From NCBI GenBank assembly GCA_039816705.1, contig JBCBXF010000191.1, forward strand, positions 1-6,180: a stretch of DNA of 6,180 bases, written 5' to 3'. The DNA is from CALHAX01 sp039816705 (GTDB taxonomy: Bacteria > Pseudomonadota > Alphaproteobacteria > Rhizobiales > CALHAX01). The position numbers and the translations under genes are program-made. The notes under the pieces were generated by a model. It saw only the letters and a program-made list of their open reading frames with translations, did not search any database and was not told the DNA's origin. Of this stretch, positions 1 through 5,083 are shown piece by piece (the first letter of the stretch is position 1; each line of letters begins with the position of its first letter).

Positions 1-260
1 AGCGCGACCCGGTCCCCCTGCTTAAGTCCGGCCACCTCACGCAGATACACTGCGAAAGCATCGGACATCTCATTCACCTGTTTGAAGGTGAGCGTGCCGT
101 TCATGCCGTTCGGCAGACAGGTGGTAAACGCCTTGGCCTTGCCGTAGGTCTCTGACACAGACTGAATGAGGTCCGGCAGGTTTCGATAAGATGCTTCTGC
201 AATTTCAGGCCGCACATCGGGCCCATAATAAGCCGTCCACGGCCGAGCTTCGAAATTCAT
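1..260 (-). CDS. fadD: Long-chain acyl-CoA synthetase (FadD type), N-terminal part, cut by the window edge
   Basis: Only the first 86 residues are visible; the gene continues past position 1. The family (AMP-binding, adenylate-forming enzymes) joins fatty acids to CoA using ATP, via an acyl-adenylate, and feeds beta-oxidation or lipid synthesis. The fragment opens with MNFEARPWTAYYGPDV, has the typical 'YRNLPDLI' segment near residues 25-32, then 'LTFKQVNEMSDAFAVYLRE' (57-75) and 'GLKQGDRVA' (78-86). This matches the start of E. coli FadD, where the corresponding text reads TFRKLEERSRAFAAYL and LKKGDRVA. The ATP-binding and catalytic motifs lie outside the window, so activity and chain-length preference cannot be judged. 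The ATG at 258-260 follows a strong purine-rich ribosome binding site (GGGGAGGGG, 4-5 bases upstream). A possible operator lies just upstream. The nearest upstream gene on this strand ends 555 bp away, so the gene probably has its own promoter. Confidence 0.85.
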   Translation of the reverse strand, partial: MNFEARPWTAYYGPDVRPEIAEASYRNLPDLIQSVSETYGKAKAFTTCLPNGMNGTLTFKQVNEMSDAFAVYLREVAGLKQGDRVA

Positions 261-815
261 TGGCCCCTCCCCTGGCTAACGTTAAGGTCAAGCTAGCCGA
301 GTACGTGCCGTTGGGGAACGCCCGTCGTGCCGTTCCGACGCAATTTTCTGCCCGGACACCGAACGTCCGTGAACTGTCGCGCCGATTTTTCGTGGATGAC
401 GAGCCGGTCTGCACCGTGTCGCGCGTGGCCTTCACGGCGTAGGGGCTGCCGCTGATCAACACATGCGACGAGGGGCGAGTGTTGTTGCGGAAGCGTGATG
501 CCGCTCGGAGGAATTTTCGTTCGATACGCCTTCTTACAGCACTTGCGTTCACCCGGTCACTGCGCACCAGAAAACGCGTTATGAAATGTCCACTTGCGGC
601 CCTTGCGACGCGGCTTCGATGCAAAACGATCCGATTTGAGCTTTTCAGCGCTGTCGCAAATGCTACCGATCAGCACGCTGGCTACCGCAATGACACGATG
701 GCAGAGTTGGCTCACACGCCGAAAGAACCAGGATACAGAAAGCCCGACCGCGTACCGTCCATTCGCGGCGATTCATTCACACCTGCGAACCGCGACCGCC
801 ATTGCACCGCCGCCG
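261..815. other. 555-bp region with no convincing gene
   Basis: No reading frame here has both a credible start and a recognisable protein. The longer open frames on both strands give arginine- and serine-rich translations typical of GC-rich noncoding or antisense sequence, and they run into the neighbouring genes. Two short minus-strand frames were considered. One is an ATG frame at 663-776 (37 residues, weak AGGT ribosome binding site). The other is a GTG frame at 557-715 (52 residues, one hydrophobic stretch, no ribosome binding site). Neither is supported well enough to call. No tRNA-like cloverleaf or hairpin plus T-run terminator was seen. The right end of this interval (in minus orientation) should hold the promoter of the acyl-CoA synthetase gene. 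A decayed gene or a small RNA remains possible. Confidence 0.6.
276..291 (-). promoter_or_regulatory. Possible palindromic operator upstream of the acyl-CoA synthetase
   Basis: On the minus strand this reads TTGACCTTAACGTTAG and matches 13 of 16 positions of the ideal palindrome TTGACGTTAACGTCAA. Its core TAACGTTA (277-284) is a perfect 8-bp palindrome. The site lies 16-31 bases before the fadD start codon, a natural place for a repressor. ACGT-containing palindromes of this general form are known for MerR-type regulators of acyl-CoA degradation genes such as LiuR; the link here is inference from resemblance and from the gene next door. Confidence 0.3.
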
Positions 816-1628
816 CTACCAACCCGCTGCAATACTGAAGCGCGCACCACTCACACGCGCAATCTCCGAGACCAGTCGTCCAGAAATCCGTCCGGTCGGT
901 GCAAGGCTGTGATCAGTCTCAAATTTGCGGATGGCTTTGGCAGTGTTGCGGCTGACGATCCCATCAGCTGGCCCCGGGCCATAGCCAAGTCGCGCTAACG
1001 CCTGCTGAACGCTTTTCGCCAACTGGCGGGAGATCGCGGATGGAGGTTGTTGCGAGGCTCGCGCGGAGGCGCCGATGCCACCGAGAATGATCTGCTCAAG
1101 CAGCGCCTCCGACGGGTCTGCTGTCAGCGTCAACCTCTCGTCATGCTCGAACGCCATCACGGCCGCGCGCGTCATCACACCAGCGATGCCATCAACCGGT
1201 CCTGGCTCATAGCCTCGTGCTGAAAGCTCACGCTGGATCGCTCGCACCGTTTCTTTGCTGGCAGATGTGGTGGCCGTCACGCTGATGACACTGCCTTCAC
1301 GCGCGCCAGCATGAGTGACGGCAATGGGGCGGGGCACGGCTGGACCGGTCTCGGCATCCTCGACGGTCTCGGCCGTCTCCTCCTCGGTTATCGACGCCGT
1401 GACAGTCGGGTTCCACTGCGGCAGCACACGCCGCACGCGGCGTCGCGTCGGTTGTGCGGCGGGTTTGGCAACTTGTGCGTCACTGTCCAATGCGTCGGCA
1501 TCAAGAGTTGTGTCAGCATACCAAGGTGGCGCGCTTTCCTGGAGCGCCATCGCATTGATGGCGACACCCACAAAGAGCGCCACGAAGGCTCCCAACAAGA
1601 CGCGCGCCCGAACGGCCGACATACGCAT
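816..1628 (-). CDS. Membrane-anchored protein with two peptidoglycan-binding repeats
   Basis: The 270-residue product has one hydrophobic segment at about residues 10-29 (VLLGAFVALFVGVAINAMAL), which is a signal anchor or uncleaved signal peptide, so the rest probably lies in the periplasm. A low-complexity linker follows, basic around 62-68 and acidic around 82-93. Two PG_binding_1-type repeats come next: about 125-183, with 'VRAIQRELSARGYEPGPVDG' at its start, and about 204-257, with 'VQQALARLGYGPGPADG' at its start. Each has the family's 'LGYxPGPxDGixxxxTxxAixxFe' pattern. No hydrolase or other catalytic domain is present, so a role in binding or sensing the cell wall is the reasonable inference. 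The ATG at 1626-1628 gives the longest form. The second ATG, two codons on (1620-1622), sits 8 bases after AAAGG and may be the true start. The gene is divergent from the DUF5330 gene, with about 190 bp between them. Confidence 0.85.
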   Translation of the reverse strand: MRMSAVRARVLLGAFVALFVGVAINAMALQESAPPWYADTTLDADALDSDAQVAKPAAQPTRRRVRRVLPQWNPTVTASITEEETAETVEDAETGPAVPRPIAVTHAGAREGSVISVTATTSASKETVRAIQRELSARGYEPGPVDGIAGVMTRAAVMAFEHDERLTLTADPSEALLEQIILGGIGASARASQQPPSAISRQLAKSVQQALARLGYGPGPADGIVSRNTAKAIRKFETDHSLAPTGRISGRLVSEIARVSGARFSIAAGW

Positions 1629-1641
1629 GACCTTTTACGCA

Positions 1642-1678
1642 AATGCCTGTGACACGTCGGCAGACACCCGACGGCATT
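1642..1678. repeat. Nested inverted repeats in the leader of the peptidoglycan-binding gene
   Basis: An inner inverted repeat CGTCGG (1655-1660) / CCGACG (1668-1673) has a 7-base loop. An outer pair, AATGCC (1642-1647) / GGCATT (1673-1678), brackets it with a bulge on one side and shares one base. On the minus strand this would form a hairpin just upstream of the AAAAGG ribosome binding site of the peptidoglycan-binding gene. There is no T-run, so it is not an ordinary terminator. It could be a regulator site or a leader structure. Confidence 0.4.
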
Positions 1679-1821
1679 CTCCGCTACTATGTCGCGTGAT
1701 GGTGAAGAGGAGATAAACGGAACGTCGAAAACTTGCATCAAATGCCGGCGCGCAGTTTCGCTGAATGGTGACGCCAGCGCGTTAACCTGAGTTCGGGTCA
1801 GGAAAGTCAGCAGGGTATGTC

Positions 1822-2235
1822 ATGTCGTTGTTCAGGACAGCCGTCATCATCGTCATTGCCGTTTCGCTTTTGCCATCCGATCCGGAAGGCCAGCGCGCAT
1901 TGAAGCGCACAGCACTTGGTATGAGCGAGCAGGCCACAACGTTCTGCGAGTCGCGCCCGAACATCTGCGTATCGCGTGAGGATGCGTGGGAGGGATTGAA
2001 AGCGAAAGCCTGGTTCGCCTACACACTCGGCCACGAACTCGTCTACGGTCAGCGGTCTTATGCGGCCTCCCCTGATGTCGACGCCCGACCGTTCTATGCG
2101 CCGGCGCCACGGAGCTATGGCGAGCATACCGGCTACATCACCGCCTATGATCGCGACCGCCTCGCGCGTGCCGCCCGCCGCGACATTCGGAACTCCAGCA
2201 TCGACGCACTGCTGCAGGACGACAGCCGCTTCTGA
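1822..2235 (+). CDS. DUF5330 family protein, membrane-anchored or secreted
   Basis: The 137-residue product starts with a hydrophobic segment at residues 4-17 (FRTAVIIVIAVSLL), a short signal or membrane anchor, and then a mainly helical soluble part. The recognisable feature is 'FCESRPNIC' (residues 41-49; Cys42 and Cys49 six residues apart), followed by 'REDAWEGLKAKAWFAYTLG' (52-70). This is the pattern I know from rhizobial DUF5330 proteins. The two cysteines could form a disulfide in the periplasm, which is an inference. The C-terminal half (about 75-137) is charged and polar, with no motif I recognise. The function of the family is not known to me. The ATG at 1822 has AGGG about 6 bases upstream (1812-1815). 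An alternative ATG at 1816 is in another frame. The gene is followed by sufE after 107 bp in the same direction, an arrangement I recall from other rhizobial genomes, and the two may be co-transcribed. Confidence 0.8.
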   Translation: MSLFRTAVIIVIAVSLLPSDPEGQRALKRTALGMSEQATTFCESRPNICVSREDAWEGLKAKAWFAYTLGHELVYGQRSYAASPDVDARPFYAPAPRSYGEHTGYITAYDRDRLARAARRDIRNSSIDALLQDDSRF

Positions 2236-2310
2236 CTGTAAGCTCGTCGGTGTGCCGCATTGCCAGTGTTTCCTCTGCGCCGTATCCGAATGGCGAGAGT
2301 TGCGGAAATG

Positions 2311-2325
2311 CCGGCCCGGCCCGGC
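2311..2325. repeat. Three tandem CCGGC units before sufE
   Basis: The 15 bases are three exact copies of CCGGC. With the preceding G they can fold as GCCGG (2310-2314) / CCGGC (2321-2325) around a 6-base loop. The repeat lies 18 bases before the sufE start codon and has no T-run. It could affect sufE translation or may simply be GC-rich spacer. Confidence 0.5.
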
Positions 2326-2342
2326 GTAACGAGACGCAGAGC

Positions 2343-2753
2343 ATGGCCACAGACATCGCCACCATCCTTGAGGACTTCGCGTTTCTCGACGACTGGGAGG
2401 ATCGATACCGCTACGTCATCGATCTTGGTCGCGGGATGCCCGAGTTCCCTGACAGCGCCCGCAACGAGGCCAACAAGGTGCGGGGCTGCGCAAGCCAGGT
2501 CTGGCTGTTGACCCACGAAACCGGTGACCAACTGGCTTTTGAAGGTGACAGTGACGCCATGATCGTGCGTGGCCTGATCGCCATTCTAATCGCGGTCTAC
2601 TCCGGCAAGCGACCTGACGAAATTCTTGCAACCGACATCGACAAAATCTTTACCGATCTCGGCCTCGCAGAACATCTGACACAGCAGCGCTCGAACGGCT
2701 TTTCCTCCATGGTTGAGCGGATTCGAACCGACGCAGCGTCCCGCGCGGCCTGA
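2343..2753 (+). CDS. sufE: SufE, cysteine desulfuration protein
   Basis: SufE accepts sulfur from the cysteine desulfurase SufS as a persulfide on its own cysteine and passes it to the SufBCD scaffold for Fe-S cluster assembly in the cytoplasm. From the ATG at 2343 the product is 136 residues, the normal family length (about 138-140). The active-site loop is 'VRGCASQVWL' with Cys49, equivalent to Cys51 of E. coli SufE. Downstream, 'GDSDAMIVRGLIAILI' (about 65-80) and 'LTQQRSNGFSSMVERIR' (about 113-129) match E. coli 'GDSDAAIVKGLIAVVF' and 'LTPSRSQGLEAMIRAIR'. The frame is open upstream to a GTG at 2250, but that extension is not SufE-like and the ATG gives the standard N-terminus. The ribosome binding site is weak (a purine-rich GAGACGCAGAG stretch). 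No sufS or sufBCD is in the window, so this sufE is apparently separate from the main suf operon. It converges on the DUF6456 gene. Confidence 0.95.
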   Translation: MATDIATILEDFAFLDDWEDRYRYVIDLGRGMPEFPDSARNEANKVRGCASQVWLLTHETGDQLAFEGDSDAMIVRGLIAILIAVYSGKRPDEILATDIDKIFTDLGLAEHLTQQRSNGFSSMVERIRTDAASRAA

Positions 2754-2769
2754 CCGTGCTTCGTCAGGC
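2748..2769. repeat. Inverted repeat spanning both stop codons of two convergent genes
   Basis: GCCTGAC (2748-2754) and GTCAGGC (2763-2769) form a perfect 7-bp stem with an 8-base loop. The TGA of sufE (2751-2753) lies in the left arm and the stop of the DUF6456 gene (2764-2766, TGA on the minus strand) in the right arm. There is no T-run on either side, so it is at best a weak terminator; it could protect the 3' ends of both messages. Confidence 0.6.
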
Positions 2770-3783
2770 GTCATCCGAGCGATCGAGCGCCGGCTTGTAA
2801 TCGTTCGCGCCCCAGTGCCGAATTGCACCACGCCTCTTCGGGCCATCCGATCCCCCCGCGCGACGCGACGGTGCGAGGCCATAGTGCCGGGCAAGTGCCT
2901 GTAGCGCGGTCTGCAACATAACTTTGCCCGAGCGTTGCGGCCACCCCGCCGACATCTCGACCTCACGGAGACCGCGCCCGTCACAGCACACCCAGATGAG
3001 AACGTCCGAGAGTTCTTCTCCCACCGCATCGAGCGCACGATAAAATCTCTGCTTCGCCGAAAGCGCCGCATCACTCAGCTCCAGCCGCCCTTCTCCATCC
3101 GTCCGCCGCGGCGCATGCCCCGAGAGCGCAGACGACCAGTCAGCCGTCACCCGCGCCTGCATCTGACCGCGGAGAAAGTCCTGCCGGAGCCGCTCACCGG
3201 CCGTGAACTGGCTTGCGGAAATCAGGGCTTGGCCGGTGCGCCGGTCCTTGCGGTTGCGCAACCAGCCGAGCGGGCTTTCTGTCTCATTGACGGTCACGGT
3301 CTCCGTCGTGACGCCGGGAAGCGTGCGTTCACGGCGGATTTGATGCTGTGCCTGAAACGGGTCTTGCGTGGCCGAGGCCGCCGCTGCCGTGTTGCGTCTC
3401 AAAAACGCGGCGCCTCCGGACGAGAGCTTCACAAAGTCTCCGTCACGCTCGACAAGCCCAGCACTCAACGCCGACGTCATGAGTGAAACCGGCACGCCAC
3501 CGGCACCTGTCGATGCAGTTTCAGCCGCTTTTGCATGCAACGACGATGCGTCACGCTCACCGCCACTCTGCGCTGTTGCGCCACCGCCGTCAGGCGCGGA
3601 GACAATGTGCCAAGCGCCTGCATCCCGCGGATCAACACGCCGGAGCTGCGCGCGCGCGCCACGTCGCGCTAGCCGACGCAGGACGGGGAGGATGTCCCGC
3701 CCTTCCATTCCAACCGATGATTTCCTCCGCTGCTCTGAGACCCCCCGCGACTTTGACGCTGAACGCGACGCCGCTGTTCCCAT
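2764..3783 (-). CDS. DUF6456 domain protein, possible DNA-binding regulator
   Basis: From the ATG at 3781-3783 the product is 339 residues. Upstream TTG and GTG codons (to 3801) keep the frame open, but an excellent ribosome binding site (GAGGAGAG) lies 6-7 bases before this ATG and decides the start. The N-terminal part, about residues 25-130, is arginine-rich. It contains 'ILPVLRRLARRGARAQL' and a later 'LMTSALSAGLVERDGDFVKLSSGGAAFLRR' region that looks like a winged-helix fold ('GLVERDGDFVKLS' as the wing). The C-terminal DUF6456 domain, about 170-303, shows 'SPLGWLRNRKDRRTG', 'ISASQFTAGERLRQDF', 'ALDAVGEELSDVLIWVCCDG' and 'GWPQRSGKVMLQTALQALAR HYGL', the last being a helix-turn-helix-like end. 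DNA binding is inferred, and the function of the family is not known to me. The C-terminal tail is basic. The gene is divergent from the 129-residue gene, with a shared 107-bp promoter region. Confidence 0.82.
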   Translation of the reverse strand: MGTAASRSASKSRGVSEQRRKSSVGMEGRDILPVLRRLARRGARAQLRRVDPRDAGAWHIVSAPDGGGATAQSGGERDASSLHAKAAETASTGAGGVPVSLMTSALSAGLVERDGDFVKLSSGGAAFLRRNTAAAASATQDPFQAQHQIRRERTLPGVTTETVTVNETESPLGWLRNRKDRRTGQALISASQFTAGERLRQDFLRGQMQARVTADWSSALSGHAPRRTDGEGRLELSDAALSAKQRFYRALDAVGEELSDVLIWVCCDGRGLREVEMSAGWPQRSGKVMLQTALQALARHYGLAPSRRAGGSDGPKRRGAIRHWGANDYKPALDRSDDA

Positions 3784-3890
3784 CAACACTCTCCTCGACA
3801 ACTGATCCGATACGGTGTTTCGCTACCAAGACTGGCGAACTTCATGCATTGGACAAGAACGCGAAGTAAAAGGGAAGAAAATAATCGTTA

Positions 3891-4280
3891 ATGCGTAAAC
3901 AAAAGCCAACAAGATCATCTGCTGAAACAGTGAACTCGGACGACCCAGCATCGACGGGTCTGCCACAAGCCCCGGTCACACACGACAATAGGCGCCGGAA
4001 AACCTCACCGCGCGCGCGCGCGACGCACAGACCGCGTGGGGGTGGACCGACGCAGACACACGATGAGTATGCAATTGGAGATATTATCCGCTTGCTGGCG
4101 CGCTGGCCCGGCGACGAAGACTTGCTGCGCGAGGCCGATGCGGCAACGATACGGGCGCGTCTTCACGCGGCGCTGTGCGCTGAGCGGCGTCGCGGCATGA
4201 CAGGCCACTGGGCCTACGATCCGCTACGACATCGAAATCTGGTTCAGTCACTCAAGAAACTGAAACCCACGGCAACGTAA
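3891..4280 (+). CDS. Small basic protein of unknown function
   Basis: I do not recognise this 129-residue protein. Residues 1-58 are polar, rich in Arg, Lys, Thr and Pro, and probably disordered. Residues 59-125 look like a compact helical domain: 'EYAIGDIIRLLARWPGDEDLLREADAATI', then 'RARLHAALCAERRRGMTGHWAYDPLRHRNLVQSLKKLK'. The 'GHWAYDPLRH' stretch (105-114) has the look of a conserved motif. There are no membrane segments and a single cysteine (Cys96). The ATG at 3891 is preceded by AGGGAAG at 3871-3877, which is 13-15 bases away and unusually far; a GTG at 3930 is an alternative start. Support for a real gene is the helical, non-repetitive C-terminal half, the position between a divergent promoter region and a terminator 20 bp after the stop codon, and the lack of a better frame on either strand. 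The N-terminal half is less certain than the C-terminal half. Confidence 0.65.
   Translation: MRKQKPTRSSAETVNSDDPASTGLPQAPVTHDNRRRKTSPRARATHRPRGGGPTQTHDEYAIGDIIRLLARWPGDEDLLREADAATIRARLHAALCAERRRGMTGHWAYDPLRHRNLVQSLKKLKPTAT
4009..4022. repeat. Alternating CG run, seven units
   Basis: Fourteen bases of perfectly alternating C and G lie inside the 129-residue gene and encode part of the 'SPRARATH' segment of its disordered N-terminal region. Such runs can adopt Z-DNA and are prone to slippage. A shorter GCGCGCGCGC run occurs at about 3649-3658 in the DUF6456 gene. Confidence 0.9.
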
Positions 4281-4297
4281 ACGCAGAGCACAAACGT

Positions 4298-4330
4298 AAA
4301 AACCCGCCAGGCTAGTCCGGCGGGTGTTTT
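4298..4330. terminator. Bidirectional Rho-independent terminator
   Basis: The stem ACCCGCC (4302-4308) / GGCGGGT (4319-4325) is a perfect 7-bp pair. It can be extended by GG/CC (4310-4311 with 4317-4318) to leave a 5-base loop. On the plus strand it is followed by GTTTT (4326-4330), and on the minus strand by five T (complement of 4298-4302). It lies between the converging 129-residue gene (stop at 4280) and mucR (stop at 4375), and should end transcription from both sides. Confidence 0.85.
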
Positions 4331-4374
4331 CTGAAAGTCTCGAATGTGTCGGCGTCACCGACGACGCCGCGGCT

Positions 4375-4794
4375 TTACTTGCGCTGTTTGTTGCGGCGCT
4401 GACCAAGGCCCATTTGCTTGGCAAGGGCCGACCGCGCAGCGGCATAGTTTGGTGCAACCATGGGATAGTCAGGCGCGAGACCCCACTTCTCGCGGTACTC
4501 TTCCGGTGTCATGTTGTATTGGGTGCGCAGATGACGCTTCAGCTGCTTGAATTTCTTTCCATCCTCAAGACAGATCAGATAATCCGGCGTCACGGATTTT
4601 TTCCGGGAGACCGCAGGGATAAGCTCAGGACGCGCCCCCGCGGCACTGCGTGATGCTGCGCTGCTGAGCGCTTCATGCACATCGCTGATCAAACCGGAAA
4701 GATGTCCTGCTTCGACCGAATTGTGACTGACGTACGCCGCAACGACATCCGCCGTCAGCTCCACAATATTCGGCTTGTCGCTCGAACCGTCCAT
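4375..4794 (-). CDS. mucR: MucR/Ros family transcriptional regulator
   Basis: MucR proteins are global regulators in alphaproteobacteria. They control exopolysaccharide, motility, virulence and cell-cycle genes, bind AT-rich DNA and form H-NS-like oligomers. The 139-residue product has the typical N-terminal oligomerisation region (about 10-45, 'LTADVVAAYVSHNSV' and 'LSGLISDVHEAL'), a variable linker, and the C-terminal DNA-binding domain from about 65: 'RKKSVTPDYLICLEDGKKF', 'LKRHLRTQYNMTPEEYREKW' and 'DYPMVAPNYAAARSALAKQM'. The length is normal. In the zinc-finger core, Cys75 and His88 are kept, but the second cysteine position is Asp78, as in other MucR proteins, and the later histidine positions are Gln92 and Tyr93. 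The ATG at 4792-4794 has an excellent ribosome binding site (AGGAGGAGA, complement of 4801-4809). The gene is transcribed alone from an AT-rich upstream region and ends at the bidirectional terminator. Autoregulation is common in the family. Confidence 0.97.
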   Translation of the reverse strand: MDGSSDKPNIVELTADVVAAYVSHNSVEAGHLSGLISDVHEALSSAASRSAAGARPELIPAVSRKKSVTPDYLICLEDGKKFKQLKRHLRTQYNMTPEEYREKWGLAPDYPMVAPNYAAARSALAKQMGLGQRRNKQRK

Positions 4795-4896
4795 GATTTA
4801 TCTCCTCCTGCCTAGTCACAGACCTGATTGCGGCGATACTCACGCCAGAAAGCATGACGTGGGTAAAGCGGTCAGTCGTTACTCGGTTAATCCAAG

Positions 4897-4908
4897 GTTC
4901 AATTGAAC
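4897..4908. promoter_or_regulatory. Perfect 12-bp palindrome upstream of mucR, candidate operator
   Basis: GTTCAATTGAAC is self-complementary over all 12 bases. It lies about 100 bp before the mucR start, and about 8-19 bases downstream of the start point predicted from the candidate promoter at 4922-4950, a position suited to a repressor. The bound protein is unknown; MucR itself is a candidate but is not known to require palindromes. Confidence 0.45.
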
Positions 4909-4921
4909 GGATGCCGCCAAC

Positions 4922-4950
4922 ATTTTCACGAATACACAAGTCACGTTCAA
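4922..4950 (-). promoter_or_regulatory. Candidate promoter for mucR
   Basis: On the minus strand TTGAAC (4945-4950) and GAAAAT (4922-4927) are 17 bases apart and resemble -35 and -10 boxes of the main sigma factor. The surrounding 60 bp (4921-4980) are the most AT-rich part of this otherwise GC-rich intergenic region. Transcription would start near 4915 and give a leader of about 120 bases. Confidence 0.35.
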
Positions 4951-5083
4951 AATATGAAGAATTTATCACCGTTTGTTTCAACCCGGCTATCGGGAACGCG
5001 AATTTACTCGCCATGCGAGAACTGGGCCAAAAATACGCTATGCCATGTCTGCACTGCTGTTTCCCGCGGGCGACCGTAACCCT

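Noticed and set aside
205..624. A 139-codon open frame on the minus strand.
   Set aside because: It overlaps the start of the acyl-CoA synthetase gene in another frame, has no good start signal, and its Arg/Ser-rich translation looks like chance coding in GC-rich DNA.
557..776. Two short minus-strand frames (37 and 52 codons) as a possible small membrane protein.
   Set aside because: They are in different phases, the ribosome binding sites are weak or absent, and no homology is recognisable; left as a low-priority question.
479..998. Two plus-strand open frames (479-838 and 594-998).
   Set aside because: Both run antisense into the peptidoglycan-binding gene and show no recognisable protein features.
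2250..2342. N-terminal extension of SufE from a GTG at 2250.
   Set aside because: The extra 31 residues do not resemble SufE and the ATG at 2343 gives the usual family length.
2708..2740. On the minus strand the sequence GGTTCGAATCC resembles a tRNA T-arm.
   Set aside because: The flanking bases do not form the 5-bp T-stem, no acceptor or anticodon arm is present, and the stretch codes for the conserved MVERIR end of SufE.
4673..5014. A 113-codon minus-strand frame overlapping the mucR start.
   Set aside because: It covers the AT-rich upstream region and the first part of mucR in another frame; mucR itself is unmistakable with a strong ribosome binding site.
5063..5070. CCCGCGGG palindrome after the antiporter stop codon as a terminator.
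   Set aside because: It has no loop and no T-run; an 8-bp palindrome of G and C is not unusual in this GC-rich DNA.
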